In this document: piece by piece, positions 1-9,733 of the stretch | Position numbering within the stretch: the first letter of the stretch is position 1 | How the letters are laid out: each line of letters begins with the position of its first letter | Assembly (NCBI GenBank): GCA_947643295.1 | Contig: CANRVM010000017.1 | Location: 1-14,586 of the forward strand | DNA from: an uncultured Mycoplasmatota bacterium | Lineage (GTDB): Bacteria; Bacillota_I; Bacilli_A; RF39; UBA660 | Reading direction: 5' to 3' | DNA: 14,586 bases | Position numbers and translations under genes: made by a program | The notes under the pieces: model-generated | The model's database searches: none | Told to the model about the DNA's origin: nothing | The model's input: only the letters and a program-made list of their open reading frames with translations

Positions 1-2
1 TC

Positions 3-3000
3 AAAGATATTCTAATTTATGATATTGAGACTAACTATTCTAAAATGAACCAATGTGAAAGAATATTGATGGAAGATTCTATCTACAATAAAATGACTTC
101 TGAAACAAAAGAGTGTTATAGAAGAAAAATTAGTAAATTAGCAAAGAAAAGACATATGAATGAATGCTATATTGCTAAAGAATTATTAGAAGAATCAAAC
201 CAGAAGGGTTGCCATATTGGAAATATATTATTTAAGAATACTTCTATCCGACTAAAAACAATATGTTACATTACCTCTATTTTCATATTAAGCATTTTAC
301 TTGCTTGGATGTTATCCTATTTTTTTATAACACCAAAAATTTTAGGATTTATCATACTGTTAATACCTTCTACTCAATTAATAACACAACTTGTTCATCA
401 AACACTTATGTCTTTTGTAAAACCAAAACCACTTTTTAAAATGAATTATTTAAAGGGAATACCAGAAGAGAGTAGTTGTATGGTAGTAATTCCAACAATT
501 ATTTCTGATACTAGAAAAATAAAAGATGTTTTTGATCGATTAGAAACATATTATTTAATGAATAAAAGTAACCATCTTTATTTTACTTTATTAGCAGATG
601 CAAAAAAAGAAGAAGAGGAAGTAATGCCTTATGATAGAGAAATTATGGATTTTGGTGTGGATTATGCGAAGAGGTTAAATAAAAAATACAAGAAGGAAAT
701 ATTCCATTTTGTTTATCGGAAAAGAGTTTGGAGTGAAGACGAAGATGCCTTTTTAGGATATGAAAGAAAAAGAGGAGCGCTTCTTCATTTTAATCGTCTT
801 CTTTTAAAAAAGACAACTCCAAGTTTTGAAAAACAGTATTTTAATGTTCATACATTCACTGACTTTGATGTAGAAATCAAATATGTTATTTCTCTTGATA
901 CCGATACAGAGCCTGTATTAAATTCTTTATTAAAACTAATTGGATGTATGGCGCATCCTTTCAATAAACCTACTTTAAATCAAAAGAAAAATAAAGTAGT
1001 TTCTGGCTATGGTATGATACAACCAAAAGTTAGTACTGATATTGAAGCAACAAATACCTCTTTATTTTCTCAAATTTTTGCAGGAATTGGTGGATTTGAT
1101 GCTTATAATGCCTTAGCACCAAATGTTTATCAAGATGTATTTTTAGAAGGCAATTTCGTGGGAAAAGGTATTTATGATTTAAAAATCTTTGATCAAGTTT
1201 TATATGAAAGATTCCCTGAACACCTTATTTTAAGTCATGATTTATTAGAAGGAAGTTATCTTCGATGTGGTTATGCTTCAGATATTGAAATCGTAGATGG
1301 CTTTCCCTCTAAATTTTTAGTAGAAGCATCTAGAAACCATAGATGGGCTAGGGGAGATAGTCAAATTATCTTTTATCTTGGAAAAAAAGTAAAAAATAAA
1401 AATAAAGAGATAGAACAAAATCCTCTTAATCTATTAGAAAAGTATAAGATATTAGATAACATTATTCGGATGTTTGTCTATCCTAGTCTTTTGCTTATTC
1501 TAGTATTAGCAATTTTTAAAGAGGATAATCAGTTTTTTTTACGAAGTAAACTGTATGTAAAAAAAGAAAGAACAACAACTGTTTACTATAAAGACTTATT
1601 ATATGGTGGTAAAGCTTTACTTTTAAGAACAATTACTGTTTTTTCTACAATTCCTTATTATACTAATTTATATATGGATGCTTTTTGTAGATCTATGTAT
1701 AGAATATTTTACTCACATAAAAATTTACTTAGTTGGACTTCATCAGAAGATGCTAGTAAAATGATCTCTTCTTCTTTTCTTAATTATTTAAGGGAATTTT
1801 GTTATCAAATAATTTTCTCTATTGTATTATTAGTAGGAGCGATTTTTATTCAAAGTATAATTGGAGTTTTAGTAGCAACTATCTTTTTCATGGCACCTCT
1901 TTTAACTTATTGTATTAGTCTTGATTTAGAAAAAGATTCCAACCAAGAAAAATTAGATGAAAAAGAAGAACAGGAATTCATATCCATCGCTACCAAAACA
2001 TGGGCTTATTTTGCATCTTTTCTAAAAGAAGAATATTCTTATCTAATTCCCGATAATTATCAAGAAACAAGAGAGGAAAAATTAGAGTATCGTACTTCAC
2101 CTACTAATATTGGCTATTCTTTAACAAGTGTAATTAGTGCTTATTTTTTAGGATTCGTTGATATTGATAGTTGTATCAATTATTTAGAAAAGATTATTAT
2201 GACTATTGATTCTCTTGAAAAATGGAATGGACATTTATATAATTGGTATCATATCAAAACAAAGAAAGCTTTGTTCCCAAGATTCGTTTCTTCCGTAGAC
2301 TCTGGAAATTTAGTTGCTTCTTTGATTGTTACCCTTGAATTTTTAAGAGAAAATGAGCAAGACGATTTAGTGGCTATTGTGGAATCTCTTATTGAAGAAA
2401 CCAATTTTAAAAAACTATATACAAAAAAGGATGTATTAAGTATTGGATTCGATATAGAGAAAAATCAATTATCCATTTATAATTATAATAAATTTGCATC
2501 AGAATCTCGTCTTACTAGCTTTATTGCTATTTGTAAAGGAGACATTCCTACAAAACATTGGTTTTGTCTTGATAAAACATTAACTACATATAAAAAATAT
2601 AAGGGATTAGTATCTTGGTCTGGAACTGCCTTTGAGTATTATATGCCATTACTTTTTATGAAAAATTATAAAAATACGTTATTAGATGAGACTTATCAAT
2701 TTGCACACATTTGTCAAAAATCTTATGTAGAAAGTATAGATAAAAAACTGCCATATGGAATTAGTGAATGCGCTTATAGTGAACTTGATCAAGGATTAAA
2801 TTACAAATATAAAGGTTTTTCTGTTCCTTATTTAACATCTAAAGAAGAAACTGTAGATAAAGTCGTCATATCTCCTTATTCTAGTTTGTTAGAAGCTGAA
2901 CTATATCCTAAAGATGTAATAAAAAATATAGAAAAGCTAAAAAAATTAAATATGCTATTTCAATATGGATTTTATGATGCTTATGATTATAGTAGTAAGA

Positions 3001-6000
3001 AAGTAGTAAGAGTTTGTTATTCTCATCATCAAGGTATGATATTAATGGGACTTACTAATTACTTAAAAAATAATATTGTAAAAGAGTATTTTCATAGTAA
3101 TGTAAAAATTAGAGCTTTTGAAACCTTATTAAAGGAAAAGATACAAGTTCGTGCTAATATCGATATGAAAATGGAAAGTTATAAAAAATATAATTATGAG
3201 AAAGAAAAATTAGAAAATGATATTCGTTCTTTCAATTATATATCAGATATGCCTGAGGTTAGTATTTTATCAAATAAAAAATATATGTTACTAATAAATG
3301 ACAGAGGATCTGGATTTTCTAGATATCGTACCCTTCAACTGAACAGATATCGCAAAATAACAGAACAGGATTATGGTATGTTTTTATATATTAAAGATAT
3401 AGAAACAAAAAAGGTATGGTCTAATACTTATGCTCCAATGAATCAAAAACCAGATAAATATGAAGTCGTATTTGCATCTGACAAAATTAAATTTTATAGA
3501 AAAGATGGAATGATTAGTACTAAAACAGAAATTATTGTTTTAGAAGATGAGCAAGCAGAAATTAGAAAAATTACTTTCTATAATGACTCAGAAGAATTTA
3601 AAAGATTAGAGTTAACTTCCTATACTGAACCAATTTTATCAGAGAATATTGCAGATGTTTCTCATAAAGTGTACAATCAGATGTTTTTAGAAACAGAATG
3701 GGACAATGATTTAAAAGCTTTAGTTGTTAAAAGAAAAGGGAAAGAAAAAGAGGCTCCTAATTATATGTTGAATGCTTTGATCATAGACTATCCAACTGAT
3801 TGTTATAGCTATGAAACCAATCGTTTTGAATTTGTAGGAAGAGGTCATGGTTATCATAATCCAATTGCTTTGGGTAAAAAGCTAACAAATCATGTAGGAA
3901 GCAATATCGAGCCAATTCTTAGTATCAGAAATCAAATAGAAGTTTCTCCACATAGTAAAAAGTGTGTTTATTTAGTTTGCGGATATGGTAGAAGTAGAAA
4001 ACAATTAGAATCTATTTTGTCACTATATAATGACAAAAAGCATATTGATCGAGCATTTAAAATATCTAATTTGGCAAGTATTGCTACTACGAAAAGATTA
4101 AATATTACAGGTAGTGATATGAGACTTTATAACATGATGTTAAATTATATTTATCAAACAACAAAGATATCAATATCACAAAATAGGCAACAGTTACTTG
4201 CTGGAAATGCATTACAAAAAAATAGTCTATGGAAGTTTGGGATAAGTGGTGATTATCCTATGATAGTTGTAAATATCAAAGATTTAACGAATCTTACTTT
4301 CGTAATGGAAATCTTGAAAGCTTTTGAATACTTTAAGAATAAATCAATTTTTATAGATGTTATCATTATTAATAGTGAAATAGAAGAATATGCAGAAACA
4401 ATTAAGAAAGAGATTGATAATGAATTATATCGAATTTATTCTCTAAATAGCTTTTATCATACTCCTGGAACCGTTTATGTCTTAGAACAAAAAGATATTT
4501 CAAAAGATGAAATGATATTATTACAAGTAGTTTCTAGACTATATTTTGATGTAGAAAAAGACGATTCCTTAAAAGACGAAATTTTAAAATTAGAGGAAAA
4601 CAATAAAATAAATGATTATAAAAAAATAGAAACACTAACAAATATTAGAAAAGAAAATAAGTATTCTCTTGATTATAATAATTCTTATGGTGGATTTCAA
4701 AAAGAGGGAAGCGAGTATCTAATTTATAATCCAAATACACCAACTCCATGGTCTAATATTATTGCCAATGAAAAATTTGGAACGATAGTAACTAACAATG
4801 GTTGTGGGTATACCTTCTTTGAGAATAGTTTAGAATTCAAATTGACTTCTTGGACAAATGAAATGGTAATTAATGATAAGTCTGAGGGAATTAAAATTAA
4901 TGGAAAAATCTTTGAACCGACTAATTGTACTCATGGATTCGGTTATAGCATTCTAGAAGGAGAACAAGAAGATTTAAAAACAACACTTACAGAATTTATT
5001 CCAACCAGTGAAGCAGTTAAAATCTACTTGCTAGAGTTAGAAAATAAAGAAAATGAGATAAAGGAGATTGATTTATCATTTTATATTAATCCAACATTAG
5101 GTAATTTTGAAGAAAAAACAAGTAGACATATTCTATCCGAAATGATGGATAATGATCAATATATGAGGCTAAGAAATGTCTATAATATTGATTATAGTGA
5201 TGTATCTGTCTTCTTATCTTCTAGTGAACCAATAAAAGATTTTGTTGTTGATAAAATTTTAGTAAAAGAAATTGGCATAAAGGTAATATTAGAAAAGAAG
5301 AAAAAGAAACAAGTTATCTTTATGATGGGATGTAGTAGAAGTGATTTAGAGATCAATACGTTAATTTCTAAATATAAAGAATTAAAATCTGTAAAAAAAG
5401 AACTTCATAATATTTCTCTTTATTGGAAAAAGAAACTTTCCACCATTCATGTGGAAACAAAAGATAAAAGTTTTGATTATATGATGAATGGTTGGTACTT
5501 ATATCAAGCAATCTCTTCTAGAATATTTGCTAGGGCAGGATTTTATCAGGTAAGTGGAGCTTATGGTTATCGAGATCAATTGCAAGATGCGATGAATTTA
5601 TGTTTAGTAGATCCAACACTTACAAAAAAGCAAATTATTATTAATGCTTCTCATCAGTTTAAAAAAGGAGACGTCCTTCATTGGTGGCATGAAAAAAATC
5701 ATTTTGGTCTTAGAAGTCGATATAAAGATGATTACCTATGGCTTGTTTATGCAGTAATTCATTATATCAAAATAACAAATGATGTTAATATTTTAGAAGA
5801 AGAAGTTCCTTATATTGAAGGTGATGAATTGACTGCTCATGAAATTGATAAAGGAATTATATTTACCTATAGTACAGAAAAGGATACTTTATTTGAGCAT
5901 TTGATACTAACACTTGAATATTCTATGAAACAACTTGGAGAGCATGGTTTACCACTTATGGGTGGTGGAGATTGGAACGATGGAATGAATAAGGTAGGTA

Positions 6001-6926
6001 TTAAAGGTAAAGGAGAAAGTGTTTGGTTAGGCTTTTTCCTGTATATGATTATGGATGAGATTATACCAATTATTGCCAATTACAGGGCTGATTTTGATAT
6101 CTCAATTTATAAAGAATTTAATATGGAATTAAAAACGAATTTAAATACTCATGGTTATGAGAATGGCTACTATCTTCGTGCTTACTTTGATAATGGTGAC
6201 AAATTGGGAAGTGCTACATCAAATGAATGTAAGATTGACTTAATTTCCCAAAGTTTTGCTATTCTAAGTGGTGTTGGAGTAGAAAAGGCGGAAGAATTAA
6301 TTCACATAGTAGAAAAAGAGTTAGTAGATTCAAAAAGTAACATTGTAAAACTGTTATCACCACCATTTAAAGATTCTTTAAATGATCCAGGTTATATTAT
6401 GAATTATCCAAAAGGTATTCGAGAAAATGGAGGACAATATACCCATGCTGCTGCTTGGTATATTATGGCTTTAATCAAAGCAAAAAAATATGATTTAGCT
6501 TATCATCATTTTCAGATGATAAACCCTATTAACCGAACAGTAAATAAGAATGGCGTAGAAACCTATCAAGTGGAGCCATATGTCATTGCTGCTGATATTT
6601 ATTCAAACCCTGCTTTTTTAGCAAGAGGTGGTTGGACTTGGTATACAGGATCTGCTGGATGGTTTTATAAAGTAGGAATTGAAAATATCTTAGGAATAGA
6701 GAAAAAGGGAGATATTTTAAGGATAGAACCTCATCTTTCTTCTTCCAACTTGGACTATTCTGTTGAATATCATTATAAAGATGCTATTTATTATATAAAA
6801 GTAAAATCTTCTAAAAGAAGAAGAATTACGATAGATGGTAAAACCTCAAAGAATGATTTTATAGAGTTAAAGGAAGTAGGAAATTATCAAGTAAATGTTT
6901 ATAGAAATGGGGAAGAAAATGATTAG
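3..6926 (+). CDS. ndvB: Cyclic beta-1,2-glucan synthase (GT84-cyclisation domain-GH94), 5' end outside window
   Basis: Membrane enzyme that polymerises glucose from UDP-glucose into beta-1,2-glucan, cyclises it and trims chain length by phosphorolysis. The frame is open to the window edge, and the codons before the first ATG (base 45) fit the family's N-terminal region (a Y.KM..ETK..YRRKI block follows), so the true start is upstream. Residues are counted from base 45. Two membrane helices lie at about 71-117. The GT84 domain has SLDTDTEP (D285, D287), YQDVFLEGNF, LSHDLLEGSY and HRWARGD (W434). More helices follow at about 479-496 and 590-635. The middle glycoamylase-like/GH189 domain starts at YRTSPTNIG (~681) and includes VDSGNL, SWSGTAFEYYMP and SHHQGM. 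Two beta-sandwich (Glyco_transf_36) copies lie near bases 3255-4010 and 4690-5330. The GH94 catalytic part has YGYRDQLQDAMN, GDVLHWWH and GGGDWNDGMN (D1979). About 2,307 codons are visible, against roughly 2,830-2,870 residues in Rhizobium and Brucella enzymes. The loop and helices after GT84 look shortened. The 3' end overlaps pgi. Confidence 0.93.
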   Translation, partial: KDILIYDIETNYSKMNQCERILMEDSIYNKMTSETKECYRRKISKLAKKRHMNECYIAKELLEESNQKGCHIGNILFKNTSIRLKTICYITSIFILSILLAWMLSYFFITPKILGFIILLIPSTQLITQLVHQTLMSFVKPKPLFKMNYLKGIPEESSCMVVIPTIISDTRKIKDVFDRLETYYLMNKSNHLYFTLLADAKKEEEEVMPYDREIMDFGVDYAKRLNKKYKKEIFHFVYRKRVWSEDEDAFLGYERKRGALLHFNRLLLKKTTPSFEKQYFNVHTFTDFDVEIKYVISLDTDTEPVLNSLLKLIGCMAHPFNKPTLNQKKNKVVSGYGMIQPKVSTDIEATNTSLFSQIFAGIGGFDAYNALAPNVYQDVFLEGNFVGKGIYDLKIFDQVLYERFPEHLILSHDLLEGSYLRCGYASDIEIVDGFPSKFLVEASRNHRWARGDSQIIFYLGKKVKNKNKEIEQNPLNLLEKYKILDNIIRMFVYPSLLLILVLAIFKEDNQFFLRSKLYVKKERTTTVYYKDLLYGGKALLLRTITVFSTIPYYTNLYMDAFCRSMYRIFYSHKNLLSWTSSEDASKMISSSFLNYLREFCYQIIFSIVLLVGAIFIQSIIGVLVATIFFMAPLLTYCISLDLEKDSNQEKLDEKEEQEFISIATKTWAYFASFLKEEYSYLIPDNYQETREEKLEYRTSPTNIGYSLTSVISAYFLGFVDIDSCINYLEKIIMTIDSLEKWNGHLYNWYHIKTKKALFPRFVSSVDSGNLVASLIVTLEFLRENEQDDLVAIVESLIEETNFKKLYTKKDVLSIGFDIEKNQLSIYNYNKFASESRLTSFIAICKGDIPTKHWFCLDKTLTTYKKYKGLVSWSGTAFEYYMPLLFMKNYKNTLLDETYQFAHICQKSYVESIDKKLPYGISECAYSELDQGLNYKYKGFSVPYLTSKEETVDKVVISPYSSLLEAELYPKDVIKNIEKLKKLNMLFQYGFYDAYDYSSKKVVRVCYSHHQGMILMGLTNYLKNNIVKEYFHSNVKIRAFETLLKEKIQVRANIDMKMESYKKYNYEKEKLENDIRSFNYISDMPEVSILSNKKYMLLINDRGSGFSRYRTLQLNRYRKITEQDYGMFLYIKDIETKKVWSNTYAPMNQKPDKYEVVFASDKIKFYRKDGMISTKTEIIVLEDEQAEIRKITFYNDSEEFKRLELTSYTEPILSENIADVSHKVYNQMFLETEWDNDLKALVVKRKGKEKEAPNYMLNALIIDYPTDCYSYETNRFEFVGRGHGYHNPIALGKKLTNHVGSNIEPILSIRNQIEVSPHSKKCVYLVCGYGRSRKQLESILSLYNDKKHIDRAFKISNLASIATTKRLNITGSDMRLYNMMLNYIYQTTKISISQNRQQLLAGNALQKNSLWKFGISGDYPMIVVNIKDLTNLTFVMEILKAFEYFKNKSIFIDVIIINSEIEEYAETIKKEIDNELYRIYSLNSFYHTPGTVYVLEQKDISKDEMILLQVVSRLYFDVEKDDSLKDEILKLEENNKINDYKKIETLTNIRKENKYSLDYNNSYGGFQKEGSEYLIYNPNTPTPWSNIIANEKFGTIVTNNGCGYTFFENSLEFKLTSWTNEMVINDKSEGIKINGKIFEPTNCTHGFGYSILEGEQEDLKTTLTEFIPTSEAVKIYLLELENKENEIKEIDLSFYINPTLGNFEEKTSRHILSEMMDNDQYMRLRNVYNIDYSDVSVFLSSSEPIKDFVVDKILVKEIGIKVILEKKKKKQVIFMMGCSRSDLEINTLISKYKELKSVKKELHNISLYWKKKLSTIHVETKDKSFDYMMNGWYLYQAISSRIFARAGFYQVSGAYGYRDQLQDAMNLCLVDPTLTKKQIIINASHQFKKGDVLHWWHEKNHFGLRSRYKDDYLWLVYAVIHYIKITNDVNILEEEVPYIEGDELTAHEIDKGIIFTYSTEKDTLFEHLILTLEYSMKQLGEHGLPLMGGGDWNDGMNKVGIKGKGESVWLGFFLYMIMDEIIPIIANYRADFDISIYKEFNMELKTNLNTHGYENGYYLRAYFDNGDKLGSATSNECKIDLISQSFAILSGVGVEKAEELIHIVEKELVDSKSNIVKLLSPPFKDSLNDPGYIMNYPKGIRENGGQYTHAAAWYIMALIKAKKYDLAYHHFQMINPINRTVNKNGVETYQVEPYVIAADIYSNPAFLARGGWTWYTGSAGWFYKVGIENILGIEKKGDILRIEPHLSSSNLDYSVEYHYKDAIYYIKVKSSKRRRITIDGKTSKNDFIELKEVGNYQVNVYRNGEEND

Positions 6927-8148
6927 ACTAGATTTTTGGAAGTATATGGATCGCTTTATAGACCATGAAAAATTGAAAAAAACTTTAGAAAGACAGGACT
7001 TTTATATTAGCAAGTTACAGCAAGAAGAATTTGCAGGATGGTATCAAGAAGAAATTGAAAATAGTAGTTTAGATAAAATTGTACAATGTAGCAAACAATT
7101 AAGAAAACAATCAGATTATCTACTAGTAATCGCTACAGGTGGATCTTATATGGGAAGTTTAGCCTTCTATGAAATGTTCAAAGAGAAAAAGAAGAATTCA
7201 CACAAAATTTTATATCTTGGTAATAACCTCTCTTCTAAAACGATTAGAGAAACTTTAGAATTTTTAGAAGATAAAAGATTTTCTGTTAATGTAATTAGCA
7301 AATCTGGGAATACTTTAGAAATCAAGATTCTTTATCAAATTATTCAACAATTACTATTAAAAAAATATGAAGAAGAAGAGGTTTCTAAGAGAATTGTTGT
7401 AATTACTGAGAATAAGGATTCCTTCCTCAAGCAAGAAGTAGAAAAACATCACTATCAATGGTTTGAATTTCCAAAGAATATAGGAGGACGCTACAGTTTA
7501 GTTACGGCTGCTCATTTATTGCCACTTTCCTATCTCTGTTTTGACATTGAAAAATTAATAAATGGATTTTATGATGGAAAACAATTAGCAAAAGAAGCGT
7601 ATTATTATGCTGCTATTAGAAATCAAATGTACCAATCATCTAAATATATTGAAAACTTTAGTGTTTATGAGCCTTGTGCGTATTATTATACAGAGTTTTT
7701 AAAGCAATTATTTGCAGAAAGCGAAGGAAAAGAGAAAAAAGGAATTCTACCAATTTCAACAGTTAATACGAGGGACTTACATTCTTTGGGTCAATATTTA
7801 CAAGATGGCAGTAATATTATATTTGAAACTGTAATTGATATAGATATGGAAGAAGATTTAACTTTTTCTAATATTTCCATTAAAGATTTAAATAACAATA
7901 TTAAACAATCTGTTTTACAATCTCATTATCAGGAAGATACACCAAGTATAGTATTACAAGTTGGTTATGACTTATACTCTTTGGGTCAACTTAGTATGTT
8001 TTTTATGTTAGCAGCTGTTTTTAGTAGTTATCTATTAAATATCAATCCATTTGATCAACCTGGAGTTGAAAAATATAAGAATGAACTTCGAAAGATAATG
8101 AATGAAAAATATAGTAGTAACCTTTCATTATCAAAAGATAACCAATAA
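6919..8148 (+). CDS. pgi: Glucose-6-phosphate isomerase
   Basis: Cytoplasmic interconversion of glucose-6-phosphate and fructose-6-phosphate, linking glycolysis to sugar-nucleotide supply. The two SIS domains show the family blocks: GGSYMGS, VISKSGNTLE, FPKNIGGRYS, FAESEGKE, RDLHSLGQY and NPFDQPGVEKYK. The catalytic residues expected from Bacillus-type enzymes are present: Glu of ESEGK (267), His of DLHS (288) and Lys of VEKYK (387). I chose the ATG at 6919 because it gives MIRLDF, matching the family N-terminus, and because GGGGAAG sits just upstream. Two in-frame ATGs at 6895 and 6907 would only add residues inside the previous gene. The product is 409 residues, somewhat short compared with about 450 in Bacillus. 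The usual GIGGSYLG is changed to ATGGSYMG. The gene starts inside the glucan synthase stop (ATGATTAG), so translational coupling is likely. Confidence 0.93.
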   Translation: MIRLDFWKYMDRFIDHEKLKKTLERQDFYISKLQQEEFAGWYQEEIENSSLDKIVQCSKQLRKQSDYLLVIATGGSYMGSLAFYEMFKEKKKNSHKILYLGNNLSSKTIRETLEFLEDKRFSVNVISKSGNTLEIKILYQIIQQLLLKKYEEEEVSKRIVVITENKDSFLKQEVEKHHYQWFEFPKNIGGRYSLVTAAHLLPLSYLCFDIEKLINGFYDGKQLAKEAYYYAAIRNQMYQSSKYIENFSVYEPCAYYYTEFLKQLFAESEGKEKKGILPISTVNTRDLHSLGQYLQDGSNIIFETVIDIDMEEDLTFSNISIKDLNNNIKQSVLQSHYQEDTPSIVLQVGYDLYSLGQLSMFFMLAAVFSSYLLNINPFDQPGVEKYKNELRKIMNEKYSSNLSLSKDNQ

Positions 8149-8162
8149 GAAAGAGGAAGTTT

Positions 8163-9014
8163 ATGAAATTAGTAGTAAAAAGAAAATCACAATTATTACA
8201 ATATTTAGAAGATGAACTTGATTTGTCTAGAAAAAGAATAAAATCTTATTTAGTACATGGAATGATATATATCAATCACCAAAAAGTTACTCAGTATAAT
8301 TTTTTATTAGATATTGGTATGAAAATAGAAATTGATACGAAGATGAAAAAACAACTTCCTTTTACTATTCTTTATGAAGATAATTTTATCCTTGTTGTCG
8401 ATAAACCAAGCAATTTACTGACAATCGCAACCAGTAAGGAAACAGATAAAACATTGTATCACTATGTGAGAGAATATGTAAAAACGAAAAGTAAAAATAA
8501 CAAAATCTTTGTTGTGCATCGCTTGGATAAAGATACAAGTGGGATTGTTTTATTTGCAAAAGATGAAAAGACAAAAATGGATTTACAAAAAAATTGGAAT
8601 ACTTATGTGAAAAATAGAGAATATATAGCAATTGTTCATGGAATACTGGAAAAAAAATTGAATCGTTTAGTGAATCGATTATTAGAGACAAAAACAAATT
8701 TTATTTATGTAACTGAAAAAAAAGAAGGAAAAGAAGCGATTACAAACTATCAAGTTATAAAGGAAAATCGATTGTATTCTATGTTAAAAATCAATATAGA
8801 AACAGGAAGGAAAAATCAAATTCGAGTTCAGCTTGCTAATATCAATCATCCCATAGTAGGGGATAAAAAGTATCAGAAGGATAGAATGAATGAAGCAACA
8901 TCTAGATTATATTTACATGCTAGCAAATTACAAATCTTTTATAAGCATAAAAAGAGTATTCTAACATTCGAATCCAAACTACCAGATTCTTTCCATAAAT
9001 TCATTAGAAAGTAG
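8163..9014 (+). CDS. RluA-family RNA pseudouridine synthase with S4 domain
   Basis: Isomerises uridine to pseudouridine in structured RNA, most often 23S rRNA; the exact target cannot be read from sequence. An N-terminal S4 RNA-binding domain spans residues about 2-60 (SRKRIKSYLVHGMIYIN). The catalytic domain begins at ILYEDNFILVVDKPS and carries HRLDKDTSG at 119-127 with the catalytic Asp at 122. The C-terminal RluA motif is GRKNQIRVQLA followed by NHPIVGDKKY. KPSNLLTIAT resembles the KPAGLLTIAT form seen in one RluA subgroup, with Asn for the usual Gly. The 283-residue length is normal. The ATG is preceded by AAGAGGAAG at a sensible distance, and the gene starts 14 bases after pgi, so it is probably in the same transcript. 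Confidence 0.93.
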   Translation: MKLVVKRKSQLLQYLEDELDLSRKRIKSYLVHGMIYINHQKVTQYNFLLDIGMKIEIDTKMKKQLPFTILYEDNFILVVDKPSNLLTIATSKETDKTLYHYVREYVKTKSKNNKIFVVHRLDKDTSGIVLFAKDEKTKMDLQKNWNTYVKNREYIAIVHGILEKKLNRLVNRLLETKTNFIYVTEKKEGKEAITNYQVIKENRLYSMLKINIETGRKNQIRVQLANINHPIVGDKKYQKDRMNEATSRLYLHASKLQIFYKHKKSILTFESKLPDSFHKFIRK

Positions 9015-9023
9015 GTATGTTGT

Positions 9024-9689
9024 GTGGAAAATAAAAGATTAAAACAAATTTTTCTATTTTTGATGTTAGCAATTATAGTTTTTGCTATTTTTATCATCAA
9101 AAAAGAATATGTAACAAGTGATGAAAAAAAGTTCAAGAGGGAATTTGAGTATTTTAATAATAAAACTAGTCTTCGCTTCTCAGAAGAATATCCAAGTGTC
9201 AAGATAAAAAAACAAAGTGGAATTAAATATGTATCTAGCAATGAGATAGTTGATATCATGGAAAATGGAACAGGTATCGTCTTATTAGCTTATCCAGAAG
9301 GAATTAGGACTAGAATATTATTACAAGATTTTTTGGATGTTTGTTATCATGAAAAAGTAAAAACTATTTATTATTTCAATGCCTATTCTAGTCGTGATGA
9401 AAAAGAAATGAAAGGGGATACAGTAGTTACTATAAAAGAGGGAAGTAAAGACTATCAAAAAATACTAAAATTATTAGGAGAGAAAGCTCAATCTTATCAA
9501 GAAGTGAACGATGGTAGTAAAAGAATATATTTTCCTACTATTCTCATAGTAAAGAGTGGTAAGCTTCTATATAGTTATCAAGCAACTAGTGAAGAGGAGT
9601 CCTCTTTTGATGAAGTAACAAAAAAACAAAAGCAATCATTAAAAAAAGAATTAAGAGAAAATATAAAAAAAATAATAGAAAATGAATAA
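9024..9689 (+). CDS. Membrane-anchored thioredoxin-like protein lacking CxxC
   Basis: The gene begins with GTG nine bases after the rluA-like stop. No upstream in-frame alternative exists, because the preceding in-frame stop is that gene's TAG. Residues 7-25 form one hydrophobic helix (signal anchor), with the rest predicted outside the cytoplasm. The soluble part follows a thioredoxin-fold pattern: a core strand GIVLLAYPE (84-92) where the redox motif should follow, then a helix, then KTIYYFNA (113-120), then YFPTILIVKSGKLL (169-182), which looks like the cis-proline loop and last strands (P171). The site where CxxC should be reads GIRTR, and the only cysteine in the protein is C107. A disulfide role is therefore unlikely, and a binding or scaffolding role is an inference. 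The C-terminus (190-221) is highly charged. It may belong to the bacteriocin-accessory/thioredoxin-like group; I do not recognise a named gene. Confidence 0.72.
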   Translation: MENKRLKQIFLFLMLAIIVFAIFIIKKEYVTSDEKKFKREFEYFNNKTSLRFSEEYPSVKIKKQSGIKYVSSNEIVDIMENGTGIVLLAYPEGIRTRILLQDFLDVCYHEKVKTIYYFNAYSSRDEKEMKGDTVVTIKEGSKDYQKILKLLGEKAQSYQEVNDGSKRIYFPTILIVKSGKLLYSYQATSEEESSFDEVTKKQKQSLKKELRENIKKIIENE

Positions 9690-9695
9690 AATAAG

Positions 9696-9733
9696 TCTCC
9701 TTCTATCAATATATGAATGAAAGGAGATTTTTT
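9696..9733 (+). terminator. Terminator-like hairpin that also covers the sigG ribosome-binding site
   Basis: TCTCCTT (9696-9702) pairs perfectly with AAGGAGA (9721-9727) across an 18-base AT-rich loop. Six T residues follow immediately (9728-9733) and then the sigG ATG. The structure has the form of an intrinsic terminator for the upstream genes. The 3' arm is also the sigG Shine-Dalgarno (AAAGGAG, 7-base spacing). Any transcript reading through from upstream would carry a masked ribosome-binding site. A transcript starting inside the loop or 3' arm would not. Confidence 0.7.

Noticed and set aside
8386..9259. Minus-strand open frames across the rluA-like and thioredoxin-like genes
   Set aside because: Both strands cannot plausibly code here. 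The plus-strand products have clear family motifs and the minus-strand ones do not.
9713..9733. In-frame ATG 21 bases upstream of the sigG start
   Set aside because: It would encode residues from the Shine-Dalgarno and T tract, has no RBS of its own, and SigG homology begins exactly at MARHKVE.
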